This document shows, one piece after another, positions 8,976 to 17,083 of a DNA stretch of 64,000 nucleotides (position 1 is its first letter; each line of letters opens with the position of its first letter). The stretch is from NCBI GenBank assembly GCA_028696165.1, contig JAQVHQ010000002.1:62001-126000 (forward strand), in the 5' to 3' direction. The translations under genes and the position numbers were made by a program. Source of the stretch: Lachnospiraceae bacterium (GTDB lineage: Bacteria; Bacillota; Clostridia; Lachnospirales; Lachnospiraceae). Below the pieces are notes generated by a model, which ran no database searches, was not told the origin of the DNA, and saw only the letters and a list, made by a program, of their open reading frames with translations.

Positions 8976-9473
8976 TTATGGAATCCAGATTCCGTTGGTT
9001 GTACTGGAACCGCTTTCAGTGCTCCCATAGGTTGCGGAATATGAACCAATTGCTCGATAATAATATCCGCCCGCTACAGATACCTGTATACTTCTTGATA
9101 ATAACGAAGTATTGTTAGCTGTATATTGCCATGTTCTGTAATTTGTCCATGAACCATTAACTTTCCGTTGTAAGATCATATATAATCTAACTGTGGTGCA
9201 CGTTCTATGACATACAGTACTTCCTCCAACACTTACAACTCGGTTACCCAAATCGGAAAGTTTAACCGTCCCGTAATTAAGAAGACTACTTCTCGCATAT
9301 ACATTATAAGTACTCTCAGTTTCGGCATCTGTAGTTAAAACAGATCCATCTACTATTTGTCCAACCTCATCCAGACCATCAGCTTTCACTTGTTCTGCGT
9401 TACCCAATACAGGGATTAACAAACTACAAGTCAAAGCAAAAACCCCAATCTTTTTGATGATTTTTTTTAACAT
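8976..9473 (-). CDS. small secreted protein (DUF6147-like), function unknown
   Basis: The protein is 165 residues from the ATG at 9473, which has AAGGAGG five bases upstream; the longer frame begins inside that ribosome-binding site. A signal peptide is clear: KK-rich start, hydrophobic GVFALTCSLLIPVL, then a likely cleavage after the VKA near residue 30. The mature part is rich in Ser, Thr, Tyr and Gly with beta-strand-like repeats (RTWQYTANNTSLLSRSIQVS; GYYYRAIGSYSATYGS). It fits small exported DUF6147-type proteins of Clostridia, though I hold the family name loosely. Two cysteines in CHRTC could pair. It sits just downstream of a DUF4367-type membrane protein on the same strand. Confidence 0.6.
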   Translation of the reverse strand: MLKKIIKKIGVFALTCSLLIPVLGNAEQVKADGLDEVGQIVDGSVLTTDAETESTYNVYARSSLLNYGTVKLSDLGNRVVSVGGSTVCHRTCTTVRLYMILQRKVNGSWTNYRTWQYTANNTSLLSRSIQVSVAGGYYYRAIGSYSATYGSTESGSSTTNGIWIP

Positions 9474-9542
9474 TATTCCTCCTTCCACATACTAACATTT
9501 ACATTACATAAAGGAAACGATATAAAACGCTATTTTGTTTCT

Positions 9543-10382
9543 TCAATATGAAATATATTCTAATATTTTTTTAAGTTCCTCTATTCCTATTTTCCCTGAT
9601 AAGTTATAAAAATTATTTTTATATACCCACTGAGCCACATATTCATCTTCTTCGTCAACAACTTTATAAATTTGTGCTTTACCTTGACATAAATCCATTT
9701 CAACATCTGACATCAATTCATTATTATATTCTATCGATTGTGTTGAATTTGACTCATGAACAGATATTTGTAGCGTTAAAGCATACTCTTTATATACATA
9801 TTGAACCAGTGCTAACCCATCAGTTTCTAACACATCATAATTAGACAGCTGAAATCCATCTGGTTTATATGCAAAATACGGAACTTCTACATCAAGTTTG
9901 TCATGTATCTCATTTCTAGCCTCCCGTTCTTCAGTATTACTGTCATCTCGATTTTCATCGTCATCAATCACAACCTGCGTATCCTTCCCAAGTATCGTCT
10001 CTAACTGTTGCATCATATACAACCGATTCGCCTGGCTGGTCATACTTATTCCAAACACGCCTATACAAATCAGCACAACTGCAGCCACCCACTTGCTGAT
10101 TCTTTTAGTTGGGAATCTTTTGATTTTGTTAATTTTCTCTGTTTCGGATATTTTCGTTGCTGATGCAGGGTCATTCGCCTGAGTCGCACTTTTCCCTCCA
10201 AAGGCAGACTTATCCCCTTGCTGTATTTCTTCTATAATTCTTCTATATGTATCTTTTACTATCCCTTCTGGTACAATTGTGATGCTCTTTTCTGAAGCTT
10301 CTTCAATTCTTTTAGCTTCCTCTCTCATCTGTTCCCAAAGGTATGTGTCTACTTGCTCTTCGTTGGCAGATTGCTTTTTCAA
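9543..10382 (-). CDS. DUF4367-type membrane protein, possible anti-sigma factor
   Basis: This 279-residue protein has a cytoplasmic N-terminal part of about 105 residues, one transmembrane segment (WVAAVVLICIGVFGISM), an acidic linker (about residues 143-155) and an extracytoplasmic C-terminal domain of the DUF4367 type (VPYFAYKPDGFQL; QWVYKNNFYNLSG). In Firmicutes such proteins usually partner with ECF sigma factors. An ECF-like sigma gene lies 1.3 kb upstream on the same strand, but murG on the other strand separates them. The role as anti-sigma factor is inference from architecture. It is followed by a small secreted protein gene. Confidence 0.62.
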   Translation of the reverse strand: MKKQSANEEQVDTYLWEQMREEAKRIEEASEKSITIVPEGIVKDTYRRIIEEIQQGDKSAFGGKSATQANDPASATKISETEKINKIKRFPTKRISKWVAAVVLICIGVFGISMTSQANRLYMMQQLETILGKDTQVVIDDDENRDDSNTEEREARNEIHDKLDVEVPYFAYKPDGFQLSNYDVLETDGLALVQYVYKEYALTLQISVHESNSTQSIEYNNELMSDVEMDLCQGKAQIYKVVDEEDEYVAQWVYKNNFYNLSGKIGIEELKKILEYISY

Positions 10383-10548
10383 TATTTTGTTTCCTTTCTA
10401 CCAATATTCCTTTCCCTTGACTTTTTCGCAAAACTGTATCATATTAATGGTATATGTCTACGCAAACGACGGTCCTTTTTCGTACCGCTGCGATACATAT
10501 CTTGATTTATGAATCAGTTTATTGAATCCACATTTAGGAGGTTTTTCC

Positions 10549-11613
10549 ATGAAACATATCGTACTTACCGGTGGTGGTACTGCCGGACACGTTACACCAA
10601 ATATTGCTTTAGTTCCTCGTTTACAGGAATTAGGCTACAAGATATCCTACATCGGTTCCCTGGATGGAATTGAAAAAAAACTTATTGAAGAAATGGGCAT
10701 TCCTTATTACGGAATCTCTTCCGGCAAACTGCGTCGTTACTTCGATGTTAAGAATTTTACAGATCCCTTCCGGGTTCTCAAGGGTTATGGGGAGGCAAAA
10801 GCCCTTATGAAAGAGCTTAAGCCTGATGTTGTATTTTCCAAGGGTGGTTTTGTAACCGTCCCTGTTGTAATCGCCGCAAATCGTTCTAAGATTCCAGCTA
10901 TTATTCACGAATCCGACATGACTCCCGGACTGGCAAATAAACTTTGTATCTCTTCTGCAAAGAAAGTCTGCTGTAATTTCCCAGAGACAGTTTCTTTACT
11001 TCCTGCAGATAAGGCTGTCCTTACCGGAACTGCCATTCGTCAGGAATTGTTAAATGGTGACAGACAGGCCGCTCTGGATTTCTGTGGTTTCACCAGTGAC
11101 AAACCTGTTATTTTAATTATCGGCGGAAGCCTTGGTTCAGTTGCAGTAAATGATGCAGTTCGCAGCATTTTGCCAGAACTTTTAAAGACATTCCAGGTTA
11201 TCCATCTGTGCGGAAAAGGGAAATTAGATGAATCTTTAACAGGCACAGAAGGTTATGTACAGTATGAGTATATCAAGAAGGAACTTCCTGATTTATTTGC
11301 CCTGGCTGATTTAATCATCTCAAGAGCCGGCGCCAATGCAATCTGCGAAATCAGTTCGCTCAAAAAACCAAATCTGCTGATTCCGTTATCTGCAAAAGCA
11401 AGCCGCGGCGATCAGATTCTCAATGCTCGTTCTTTTGAGAAGCTTGGCTACAGTATGGTACTTGAAGAAGAAATGATTTCTGATAAGACTCTGTTGAATG
11501 CCATTCAGGAATTGCACGCAAATCGTCAGTCTTATATTGATGCCATGGCAGCTAGCCAGCATATGGATTCTATCGAGCACATTGTAAGTATCATCGAAGA
11601 ATGCGCCTCTTGA
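10549..11613 (+). CDS. murG: UDP-GlcNAc:undecaprenyl-PP-MurNAc-pentapeptide GlcNAc transferase
   Basis: The protein is 354 residues from the ATG at 10549, preceded by TTAGGAGG. Upstream TTG codons in frame are not needed. The N-terminal glycine-rich loop GGGTAGHVTPN binds the lipid I diphosphate. The C-terminal half has the UDP-GlcNAc site segments ILIIGGSLGS and LIISRAGANAICEI. MurG makes lipid II on the inner face of the membrane for peptidoglycan. It is alone rather than in a division and cell-wall cluster, as in many Lachnospiraceae. It lies between two minus-strand genes that look like a sigma/anti-sigma pair. Confidence 0.95.
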   Translation: MKHIVLTGGGTAGHVTPNIALVPRLQELGYKISYIGSLDGIEKKLIEEMGIPYYGISSGKLRRYFDVKNFTDPFRVLKGYGEAKALMKELKPDVVFSKGGFVTVPVVIAANRSKIPAIIHESDMTPGLANKLCISSAKKVCCNFPETVSLLPADKAVLTGTAIRQELLNGDRQAALDFCGFTSDKPVILIIGGSLGSVAVNDAVRSILPELLKTFQVIHLCGKGKLDESLTGTEGYVQYEYIKKELPDLFALADLIISRAGANAICEISSLKKPNLLIPLSAKASRGDQILNARSFEKLGYSMVLEEEMISDKTLLNAIQELHANRQSYIDAMAASQHMDSIEHIVSIIEECAS

Positions 11614-11694
11614 AGCGCCGCAAAATAATTAATGCCTGGATTTATTTTCAAGATTTTTGTTGCCCTATGCATAATCCTATGTGTATCTCTATTT

Positions 11695-12210
11695 TCAGGT
11701 ATTATCATAATCATCCATAAAGTTTTCACGAATCCATTTCTTCGCCCGGGATATTTGTATTTTCAGACTATTTTCTGTCTTATTCATATCCTGGGCTATC
11801 TTTTTCAGTTCCTCCTGATAGAGTATCGTGCGCACCATCAGTTCATGCCACTTCTCATTTTTCTTTTCCAAAGCCTCAAACACCTGCATCCGAAGTTCTT
11901 TATAACAAATTTCATCCATGATATCCGCAGAAATTTTTGTATCATCGCCAACTCCGCTTGATAAATCCCTCGGAGCACTATGCTTACGCTCTTTATTTCT
12001 CAGATAATCAATTGCACGATTCTTTGCACAGACAATAAGCCAAGGTTTTACATCATCACCTTGGATAGTTGTCCCTTTCTGGTACAATTTCACGAAGACT
12101 TCCTGACAGACATCCTGTGCCAAATCCCAATCCTGCACGACATCGAAGGCAATTTTCAAGACCAGCCTGGAATATTCCTCATATATACTATTGAATTTAT
12201 CCTCACTCAT
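11695..12210 (-). CDS. sigma-70 family (ECF-like) RNA polymerase sigma factor
   Basis: This 171-residue protein has a region 2 (residues about 8-72: DWDLAQDVCQEVFVKLYQ, KPWLIVCAKNRAIDYLRN) and a region 4 helix-turn-helix (about 125-165: QEELKKIAQDMNKTENSLK, QISRAKKWIRE), the minimal ECF layout. It should direct RNA polymerase to a small set of promoters. The likely anti-sigma partner is the DUF4367-type protein at 9543-10382, but murG lies between on the opposite strand. The gene begins 18 bp after the HIT protein stop, so co-transcription with the HIT gene is plausible. Confidence 0.88.
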   Translation of the reverse strand: MSEDKFNSIYEEYSRLVLKIAFDVVQDWDLAQDVCQEVFVKLYQKGTTIQGDDVKPWLIVCAKNRAIDYLRNKERKHSAPRDLSSGVGDDTKISADIMDEICYKELRMQVFEALEKKNEKWHELMVRTILYQEELKKIAQDMNKTENSLKIQISRAKKWIRENFMDDYDNT

Positions 12211-12227
12211 ATCCTACCCCGGTGATT

Positions 12228-12638
12228 CTAGAACACACCCTGAACCTTAGCGAGAATATCCTCTTTGTCCTCGTCGCTAAGAGTTCCCGGTGTCCACAGA
12301 ATCCCGGCATTATCCCCTTCATATCTCGGAATCAGATGAATATGGAAATGATGCACGGTCTGTCCCGCCGCTTCCCCATTATTCTGCACGATATTATATC
12401 CATCACACCCCAACACTTTCGTCATAGCGGTAATCATTTTCTTCGCCAGAATAAACGCTTTCGCAACTACTTCATCCGGAAGTTCATAGAGATTGGCAGC
12501 ATGGGTCTTTGGTACAATTAATGCATGTCCTTTTGTCGCTGGTCCCAAATCCAGAAATACACGAAATTCTTCGTCCTCATAAATGGTTGCGGACGGAATC
12601 TCTCCAGCTGCTATTTTACAAAATAAACAATCTGACAT
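12228..12638 (-). CDS. HIT-family nucleotide-binding hydrolase
   Basis: This 136-residue protein carries the histidine-triad motif HFHIHLIP (about residues 95-102) and an N-terminal CLFCKI that may bind zinc, as in the bacterial Hint/HinT subgroup. Predicted activity: hydrolysis of AMP-linked or related nucleotides in the cytosol; the physiological substrate is generally unknown for this group. A good AAGGAGG lies 8 bp before the ATG, and a TATACT -10 is visible upstream near 12672. The sigma factor gene follows closely. Confidence 0.92.
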   Translation of the reverse strand: MSDCLFCKIAAGEIPSATIYEDEEFRVFLDLGPATKGHALIVPKTHAANLYELPDEVVAKAFILAKKMITAMTKVLGCDGYNIVQNNGEAAGQTVHHFHIHLIPRYEGDNAGILWTPGTLSDEDKEDILAKVQGVF

Positions 12639-13004
12639 TTTTTATGTCCTCCTTCAAATTAATAATAAATAGTATAACACACGCATGATTATCATGAAAT
12701 AGAACATTCGACAAATGTTCTCGAATATCAATATATTTCATTTTATACCATATAATTCCAGTTCTAAGCCAAGCAGTTAATGCAATTAGCGTTCATATTT
12801 ATCCCACTCTTCCTGCTTCAATCCCACAGCTTTATTCGTCTTCTTTTGTGCAACACTTTGGCTTTTAATTTCTATACTTATCCGATAAATTGTCGAATTA
12901 TAGGATTTATTATCGACAGAATTCATTTGCCATTTTGATGATAGGATGATACACTTTTTTCAACAAAATATTTTACAGATATCACACATATATGAGGGGA
13001 AGCT
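12639..13004. promoter_or_regulatory. divergent promoter region with three Spo0A-box-like sites
   Basis: This gap of about 365 bp separates the HIT gene (minus) and the histidine kinase gene (plus). It contains TTCGACA at 12707-12713, TGTCGAA at 12891-12897 and TCGACA at 12913-12918. The first two match the Spo0A box TGTCGAA exactly, on opposite strands; the third is close. The kinase ATG at 13005 has GAGGGGA upstream. No additional gene is seen. Confidence 0.5.
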
Positions 13005-13691
13005 ATGAAAGAAATCGAGTACGAAGAACGATTATCGCAATTGGAAGAACAGCAGCATCTGGCATTATCCCGCATCTCTCATGAGATTCGAAATCCCGTA
13101 ACTTTAATCAACAGTTTCCTGCAGCTTATAGAGACACAGCATCCGCAAGTCAGGGATTTTGATTATTGGGCTGACACTATGGATAATCTGGAATTCTTGA
13201 AGAATCTTCTCAGAGAATTATCGGATTATAATAATTCCAAAGCTCTACATAAAGTATCTGTGAATTTTTATGATTTTATGATGCAGCTTGTGAAATCTCT
13301 TGAACCGGTTATGGAACCGCTTCATGTGCATATAAATCTTGTTAAGGAAAGCGCACTTCCTGACATCGATTTAGATACCACAAAGTTCCGCGAAGCCATC
13401 TTAAATCTCATTCGCAACAGCCAGGAAGCTATGCCGGACGGTGGAGAGATTTGTCTTAAACTCCACTGTGACGGTGCATATTTTTATTTGTCCATTGAAG
13501 ATACCGGTTCTGGTATAAAGGACGAATATATGGAAACATTATTTCAGCCTTTTATTACACATAAAAAAGAAGGAACCGGCCTTGGGCTGGCAATTACAAA
13601 GAATGTAATTGATTCCCACGGCGGTTCCATTCAGATTATGTCCCATGAAAATAAAGGGACCACTTTTTTAATCTCGCTTCCGGTGGCATAA
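13005..13691 (+). CDS. small cytosolic histidine kinase, sporulation-kinase-like
   Basis: This 228-residue protein consists only of a dimerisation/phosphoacceptor domain (ISHEIRNPV, phospho-His about 26) and an HATPase domain with the N box (NLIRNSQEAM, Asn about 138), G1 box (EDTGSG) and G2 box (GTGLGL). There is no membrane segment, no sensor domain and no response-regulator neighbour. Orphan kinases of this type often feed phosphate to Spo0A in Clostridia. Spo0A-box-like sites upstream fit that idea but do not prove it. It could equally serve another response regulator. Confidence 0.88.
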   Translation: MKEIEYEERLSQLEEQQHLALSRISHEIRNPVTLINSFLQLIETQHPQVRDFDYWADTMDNLEFLKNLLRELSDYNNSKALHKVSVNFYDFMMQLVKSLEPVMEPLHVHINLVKESALPDIDLDTTKFREAILNLIRNSQEAMPDGGEICLKLHCDGAYFYLSIEDTGSGIKDEYMETLFQPFITHKKEGTGLGLAITKNVIDSHGGSIQIMSHENKGTTFLISLPVA

Positions 13692-13716
13692 CCTGTCTAG
13701 TTTTCACCAGACATTA

Positions 13717-14346
13717 TCATGCTTTGTGGCGCCCATGATATAGTATCACAGCAAGTAAAAATCCACACATCAGCCCTCCCAAATGAGCCATGTTATCCAC
13801 ACCCTTAGTGGTGAATCCCACATAAAGTGTGAGCAATGCCATAATCATAAGTCGCTGTGTGGTCATTTCTTCAATTCTTCCGCGATTTCGTATCAATACA
13901 TAAAGCATAGCACCTATCACGGCAAATACTGCACCGGATGCACCTGCAGATACCGCATAGGATTCATTTTTCATCTCCACATAGCAGGATAGTATATTCC
14001 CGCCCAATCCGCCAAGGAGATAAATAAGCAAATACGATATCTTTCCAACTACCCTTTCCAATGTATCCCCAAGGAAAAACAGCAGAAGCATATTATTAAA
14101 TAAATGCTGGATTCCAAAATGTAAAAACATGCTGGTAAACAATCTCCAGTACTCTCTCCCGTCTACAACGTATGGCACGTAAGATGCACCCCACAGCAGC
14201 ATATTTGCCGTGTCTGTAGTAGATCCTGTGATTTCCACCAATACAAAAATCAGGATATTTGCCACTACTAACAAGATATTCATCCATGCCAGCGGGCGTG
14301 TTCTCATGCGATCTATGGCATCCATATTCTGGTAATTATTCTCCAT
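13717..14346 (-). CDS. rhomboid-family intramembrane serine protease
   Basis: This 209-residue membrane protein has about six hydrophobic segments. The catalytic serine sits in GASGAVFAVIG (Ser about 137) and the catalytic histidine in NMAHLGGLMCG (His about 188). The conserved HFGIQHLFNNM in the second membrane segment (about 76-86) carries the oxyanion-hole residues. It should cleave single-pass membrane proteins inside the bilayer; the substrate is unknown. It is convergent with the histidine kinase gene, with only 25 bp between stops. An AT-repeat tract lies just upstream of its start. Confidence 0.93.
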   Translation of the reverse strand: MENNYQNMDAIDRMRTRPLAWMNILLVVANILIFVLVEITGSTTDTANMLLWGASYVPYVVDGREYWRLFTSMFLHFGIQHLFNNMLLLFFLGDTLERVVGKISYLLIYLLGGLGGNILSCYVEMKNESYAVSAGASGAVFAVIGAMLYVLIRNRGRIEEMTTQRLMIMALLTLYVGFTTKGVDNMAHLGGLMCGFLLAVILYHGRHKA

Positions 14347-14368
14347 TTTTCCCCTTTCTATCTTGGTA

Positions 14369-14452
14369 TTTATATTGATATTTGTATTTATATTTATATT
14401 TATATTTGTATTTATATCGATGTTTGTATTTATATCAATGTTTGTATTACTT
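14369..14452. repeat. AT-rich minisatellite
   Basis: Short tandem units of the type TTTATAT and TTTGTATTTATATC recur about ten times in 84 bp upstream of the rhomboid start. Copy-number slippage here could alter the promoter spacing of that gene; this is inference. Confidence 0.75.
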
Positions 14453-14687
14453 TTTAAGGTAATTCTCTTTCCCTACACTCTTGATTCTACAGTATTCACC
14501 TGATAAATCAGTCCTTGTATATCACAATATAATTGACAGCTTTACTTATTCAATTTCAATGTGAACTGACACCTCTATAATCTTTTAAGATGATAATTCG
14601 AATAGAAATTGGAACAACGTGGCATATACATACGTAAACTATAATCATGCCCCGTTTCAATAAAATTTTTATATTATACTGTCAGTT

Positions 14688-14747
14688 GCGAGGCACATAT
14701 CCTTATACATCGAAAATCTGCCTCGCAAAACAAGTTTGTGCGAGGCA
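14688..14747. repeat. three-arm GCGAGGCA / TGCCTCGC / GCGAGGCA structure
   Basis: GCGAGGCA at 14688-14695, its complement TGCCTCGC at 14719-14726, and GCGAGGCA again at 14740-14747. The middle arm can pair with either side, giving two mutually exclusive hairpins, like an attenuator. A-runs follow the last arm on the plus strand. A further shortened copy (CGAGGCA) lies near 14811. Confidence 0.6.
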
Positions 14748-15029
14748 AAAAACGATTGTTGGCTTCTATATGCCCACTACAACTATATTATTTGGCTTTT
14801 CGAGCAGAAACGAGGCATAGATTTCATTACGCCAGTTATTTACCCCGTCGTATTTTGTAACCAGAAATACCTTGTGATTATTTTAGTTTTTCTCAAAGCA
14901 TATATATGAATTCAAGTACGCCTTGGTGTACTTACTGCATTGCCAAGTGCCCACGGCACTTGTTAAGCAACGGTCGAAGCGAAACGTAGTGACTCATCAG
15001 CCATGTTGACATAACACATCGAAACCGCG

Positions 15030-15067
15030 CTGCAATCCACCGGAGGCTTTGTCTTCTTTCAAGATAA
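15030..15067. repeat. 38-nt interspersed repeat, copy 1
   Basis: It begins CTGCAATCCACCGGAGGC and ends TTCTTTCAAGATAA. The copy at 24460-24497 differs at two of 38 positions. The end TATCTT..CAAGATA-type dyad could act as a weak terminator hairpin. Confidence 0.75.
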
Positions 15068-15165
15068 AGCAATATACTTTTCGAAGATTATTATAGCTTC
15101 TTCGAAGAGTTTTGCATAGCTTTCAAAGAAAAATCATCTGTTTTAGTCAAATATATAATTTTCAA

Positions 15166-15196
15166 TTGACTCTATCCCTATATCAGAGTATATACT
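15166..15196 (+). promoter_or_regulatory. MerR-type 19-bp-spacer promoter for the 15.2-kb dehydrogenase
   Basis: TTGACT at 15166-15171, 19-bp spacer, TATACT at 15191-15196. The spacer (CTATCCCTATATCAGAGTA) is a weaker version of the CTATATC..ATATAGAG dyad seen at five other promoters in the window. The start codon is 36 bp downstream. See the regulon finding. Confidence 0.72.
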
Positions 15197-15231
15197 ACAC
15201 TTATCTAAATTAAACTCAGGAGGATGTTTCC

Positions 15232-16260
15232 ATGAATAATAAGCCAACATTAACCATATTCCAAGGTATCCCGGAACTTGCAGACTTATCTTACGATGAT
15301 ATGGTAACAGAATGGAAAAACCAGCTCGCCCGGCACCTGGAAATCGGTGACTACCATATCTATCCGCTAAAGGGACGTATGCTTGCCGATCGCTACCAGG
15401 CAGAAATCGGAGATTCAGATGCTGTAATCGGACCTTGGATTAATCCTGACTATTTAAGTGAGCCTTTTTTCCAACTTCATCCTAACGTCCGCTATATATC
15501 CGATTTAGGACATGGTTACGAATCATTCGATATCGACCTGACCCGGAAATATAATGTTACCATCTGCAACACCCCTTATGGAAGCAATATGATAGCCCAG
15601 TACGCTATGGCACTATTATTGAACATCTGTCATGACGTATCTTTACATAGTCAGTACAGCAAATCCGGTTATTGGGAAGGAAAAGAACAGGGTTCTTCAC
15701 GTTCTTACCGCCAGGTACTGCTCCCTCAAATCGAACTCTATGACAAAACAATCGGAATCTTAGGTCTGGGAAATATCGGTCTGTGCATGGCCAACATGGC
15801 CGCCAGCATGGGGATGCATGTTATCGCCCACAGCCGCAGCATAAAAACCGGACCACAATATGATTTCATCGATCAGGTATCTCTCGAAGAACTGCTAGAA
15901 CGTTCCGACATTATTTCCATCCACTGCCCGCATACGCCGCAGACTCACCATATGATAAACAAAGAAACTCTGTCTCAGATGAAAACCGGCGTCATCCTCA
16001 TTAATACTGCAAGAGGAGACATCATAGATGAAGACGCGCTATATGATGCGTTGGAAGAGCGAAAAGTATATAAAGCAGGACTGGATGTTCTTACCAAAGA
16101 ACCTCCAGCCCTGCAGATACCGCTTATGAAATCTCCATATACTTATATCACCTCTCACATAGCATGGCAGTCCCGCACTTCCAGACTAAGAGCTGTTAAG
16201 ATGGCCGTAGATAACTACGTCTCATATTTACATGGAAATATATCCCATAGGATTAATTAA
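15232..16260 (+). CDS. D-isomer-specific 2-hydroxyacid dehydrogenase
   Basis: This 342-residue protein has the Rossmann motif ILGLGNIGLCMA (about residue 180), the conserved INTARGDIIDE (catalytic-domain turn) and the C-terminal HIAWQS with the catalytic histidine. It should reduce a 2-keto acid to a D-2-hydroxy acid with NAD(P)H in the cytosol, or the reverse. CAGGAGG sits 8 bp before the ATG. The gene is monocistronic, ending 4 bp from the convergent GDPD gene. Its promoter carries the MerR-type motif shared with the gamma-lyase-like genes. A second dehydrogenase of the same superfamily lies at 34904-35887. The exact keto acid is unknown. Confidence 0.88.
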   Translation: MNNKPTLTIFQGIPELADLSYDDMVTEWKNQLARHLEIGDYHIYPLKGRMLADRYQAEIGDSDAVIGPWINPDYLSEPFFQLHPNVRYISDLGHGYESFDIDLTRKYNVTICNTPYGSNMIAQYAMALLLNICHDVSLHSQYSKSGYWEGKEQGSSRSYRQVLLPQIELYDKTIGILGLGNIGLCMANMAASMGMHVIAHSRSIKTGPQYDFIDQVSLEELLERSDIISIHCPHTPQTHHMINKETLSQMKTGVILINTARGDIIDEDALYDALEERKVYKAGLDVLTKEPPALQIPLMKSPYTYITSHIAWQSRTSRLRAVKMAVDNYVSYLHGNISHRIN

Positions 16261-16264
16261 TCTG

Positions 16265-17002
16265 TCATTTATTTTCTGTCCTGCCACGTACAGCGCATGC
16301 CTTATCCGGATAATTAGTAATGATGGCTTCTATACCCTGCTCCACCAGTCTTTCCATATCCGCTTCTTCATTTACTGTCCATACATGAATCGGCATATTT
16401 TCCTTTTTACAGGAATCCAGGAAGCCTTTATACTGCAGGTTATAGAGTGCCGGATGCATAGCATCAACTCCAACTTTTTTTGCATAGTTAACTGCATCCA
16501 CAATCCCGTCTGCGTATAGCATACCTGTTTTGACACTTGAATCCAGCCCCTTTAATCTGATTAATGTTTCATGATTAAAGGAAGAATACCACACACGCGT
16601 CTCCATACCATACTCATGCGCTATCTCTAAAACTTTTTCTTCCAACCCCTCATAGAAAAAAATCCCTGTTTTCAATTCCACATTTACACAGAGGCTTGTT
16701 GGTTTCACCTGCTCATACACTTCCCGCAGTGTAGGGATCTGTACCCCTGCATACTCAGCCATATGATTATGGAAAGAAAACTCCTTTAATTCCTGAAGTG
16801 TATAATCTTTTACCAATCCTTTTTTGGCACATACACGGTCTATCTTCTCGTCGTGAATGACAACCACTTCTCCGTCTTTTGTCAGCTGTACATCCAGCTC
16901 TATACCATCTGCACCCTGCTTTTCTGCCAGTTCAAAAGCCGGAAGTGTATTCTCCGGTGCATAACCGGATGCCCCTCTGTGCGCCCATATCTGTGTATTC
17001 AT
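16265..17002 (-). CDS. glycerophosphodiester phosphodiesterase
   Basis: This 245-residue cytosolic enzyme has the GDPD signature AHRGASGYAPENTLPAF (His about 8) and the metal/catalytic segments GIELDVQLTKDG and VIHDEKIDR, plus the late VWTVNEEADM. It has no signal peptide, so it acts after uptake. It hydrolyses glycerophosphodiesters such as glycerophosphocholine to glycerol-3-phosphate and an alcohol. It lies after the UgpB-like gene on the same strand, behind a terminator that may lower its expression relative to the transporter. Role as the UgpQ of this cluster is well supported by context. Confidence 0.93.
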   Translation of the reverse strand: MNTQIWAHRGASGYAPENTLPAFELAEKQGADGIELDVQLTKDGEVVVIHDEKIDRVCAKKGLVKDYTLQELKEFSFHNHMAEYAGVQIPTLREVYEQVKPTSLCVNVELKTGIFFYEGLEEKVLEIAHEYGMETRVWYSSFNHETLIRLKGLDSSVKTGMLYADGIVDAVNYAKKVGVDAMHPALYNLQYKGFLDSCKKENMPIHVWTVNEEADMERLVEQGIEAIITNYPDKACAVRGRTENK

Positions 17003-17038
17003 AATTTACCGCCTTTCATTTTCTTATGTGATTAGTCC

Positions 17039-17071
17039 AAAAAGGCGGACACGAAGGTGCCCGCCTTTTTT
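17039..17071 (-). terminator. intra-cluster terminator after the binding-protein gene
   Basis: AAAAAGGCGG / CCGCCTTTTT arms with a 12-bp interior and T-runs on both sides, between the UgpB-like gene and the GDPD gene. Probably a partial terminator that sets a gradient within the operon. Confidence 0.85.
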
Positions 17072-17083
17072 ATTTGTTAAAGC

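Larger units (their letters stand above)
14347..15165. other. repeat-rich intergenic region, no coding sequence seen
   Basis: About 820 bp without a convincing gene. From left to right it holds an AT minisatellite (14369-14452), three copies of GCGAGGCA or its complement able to form alternative hairpins (14688-14747), a CAAGTGCC-CAC-GGCACTTG hairpin (14944-14962) and a 38-nt element repeated near 24460 (15030-15067). The run of dyads suggests decayed or noncoding elements. Confidence 0.6.

Noticed and set aside
14940-15000. CTGATGAG on the minus strand as a hammerhead ribozyme core
   Set aside because: The required GAAA after stem II is missing, and no cleavage-site helix could be drawn.
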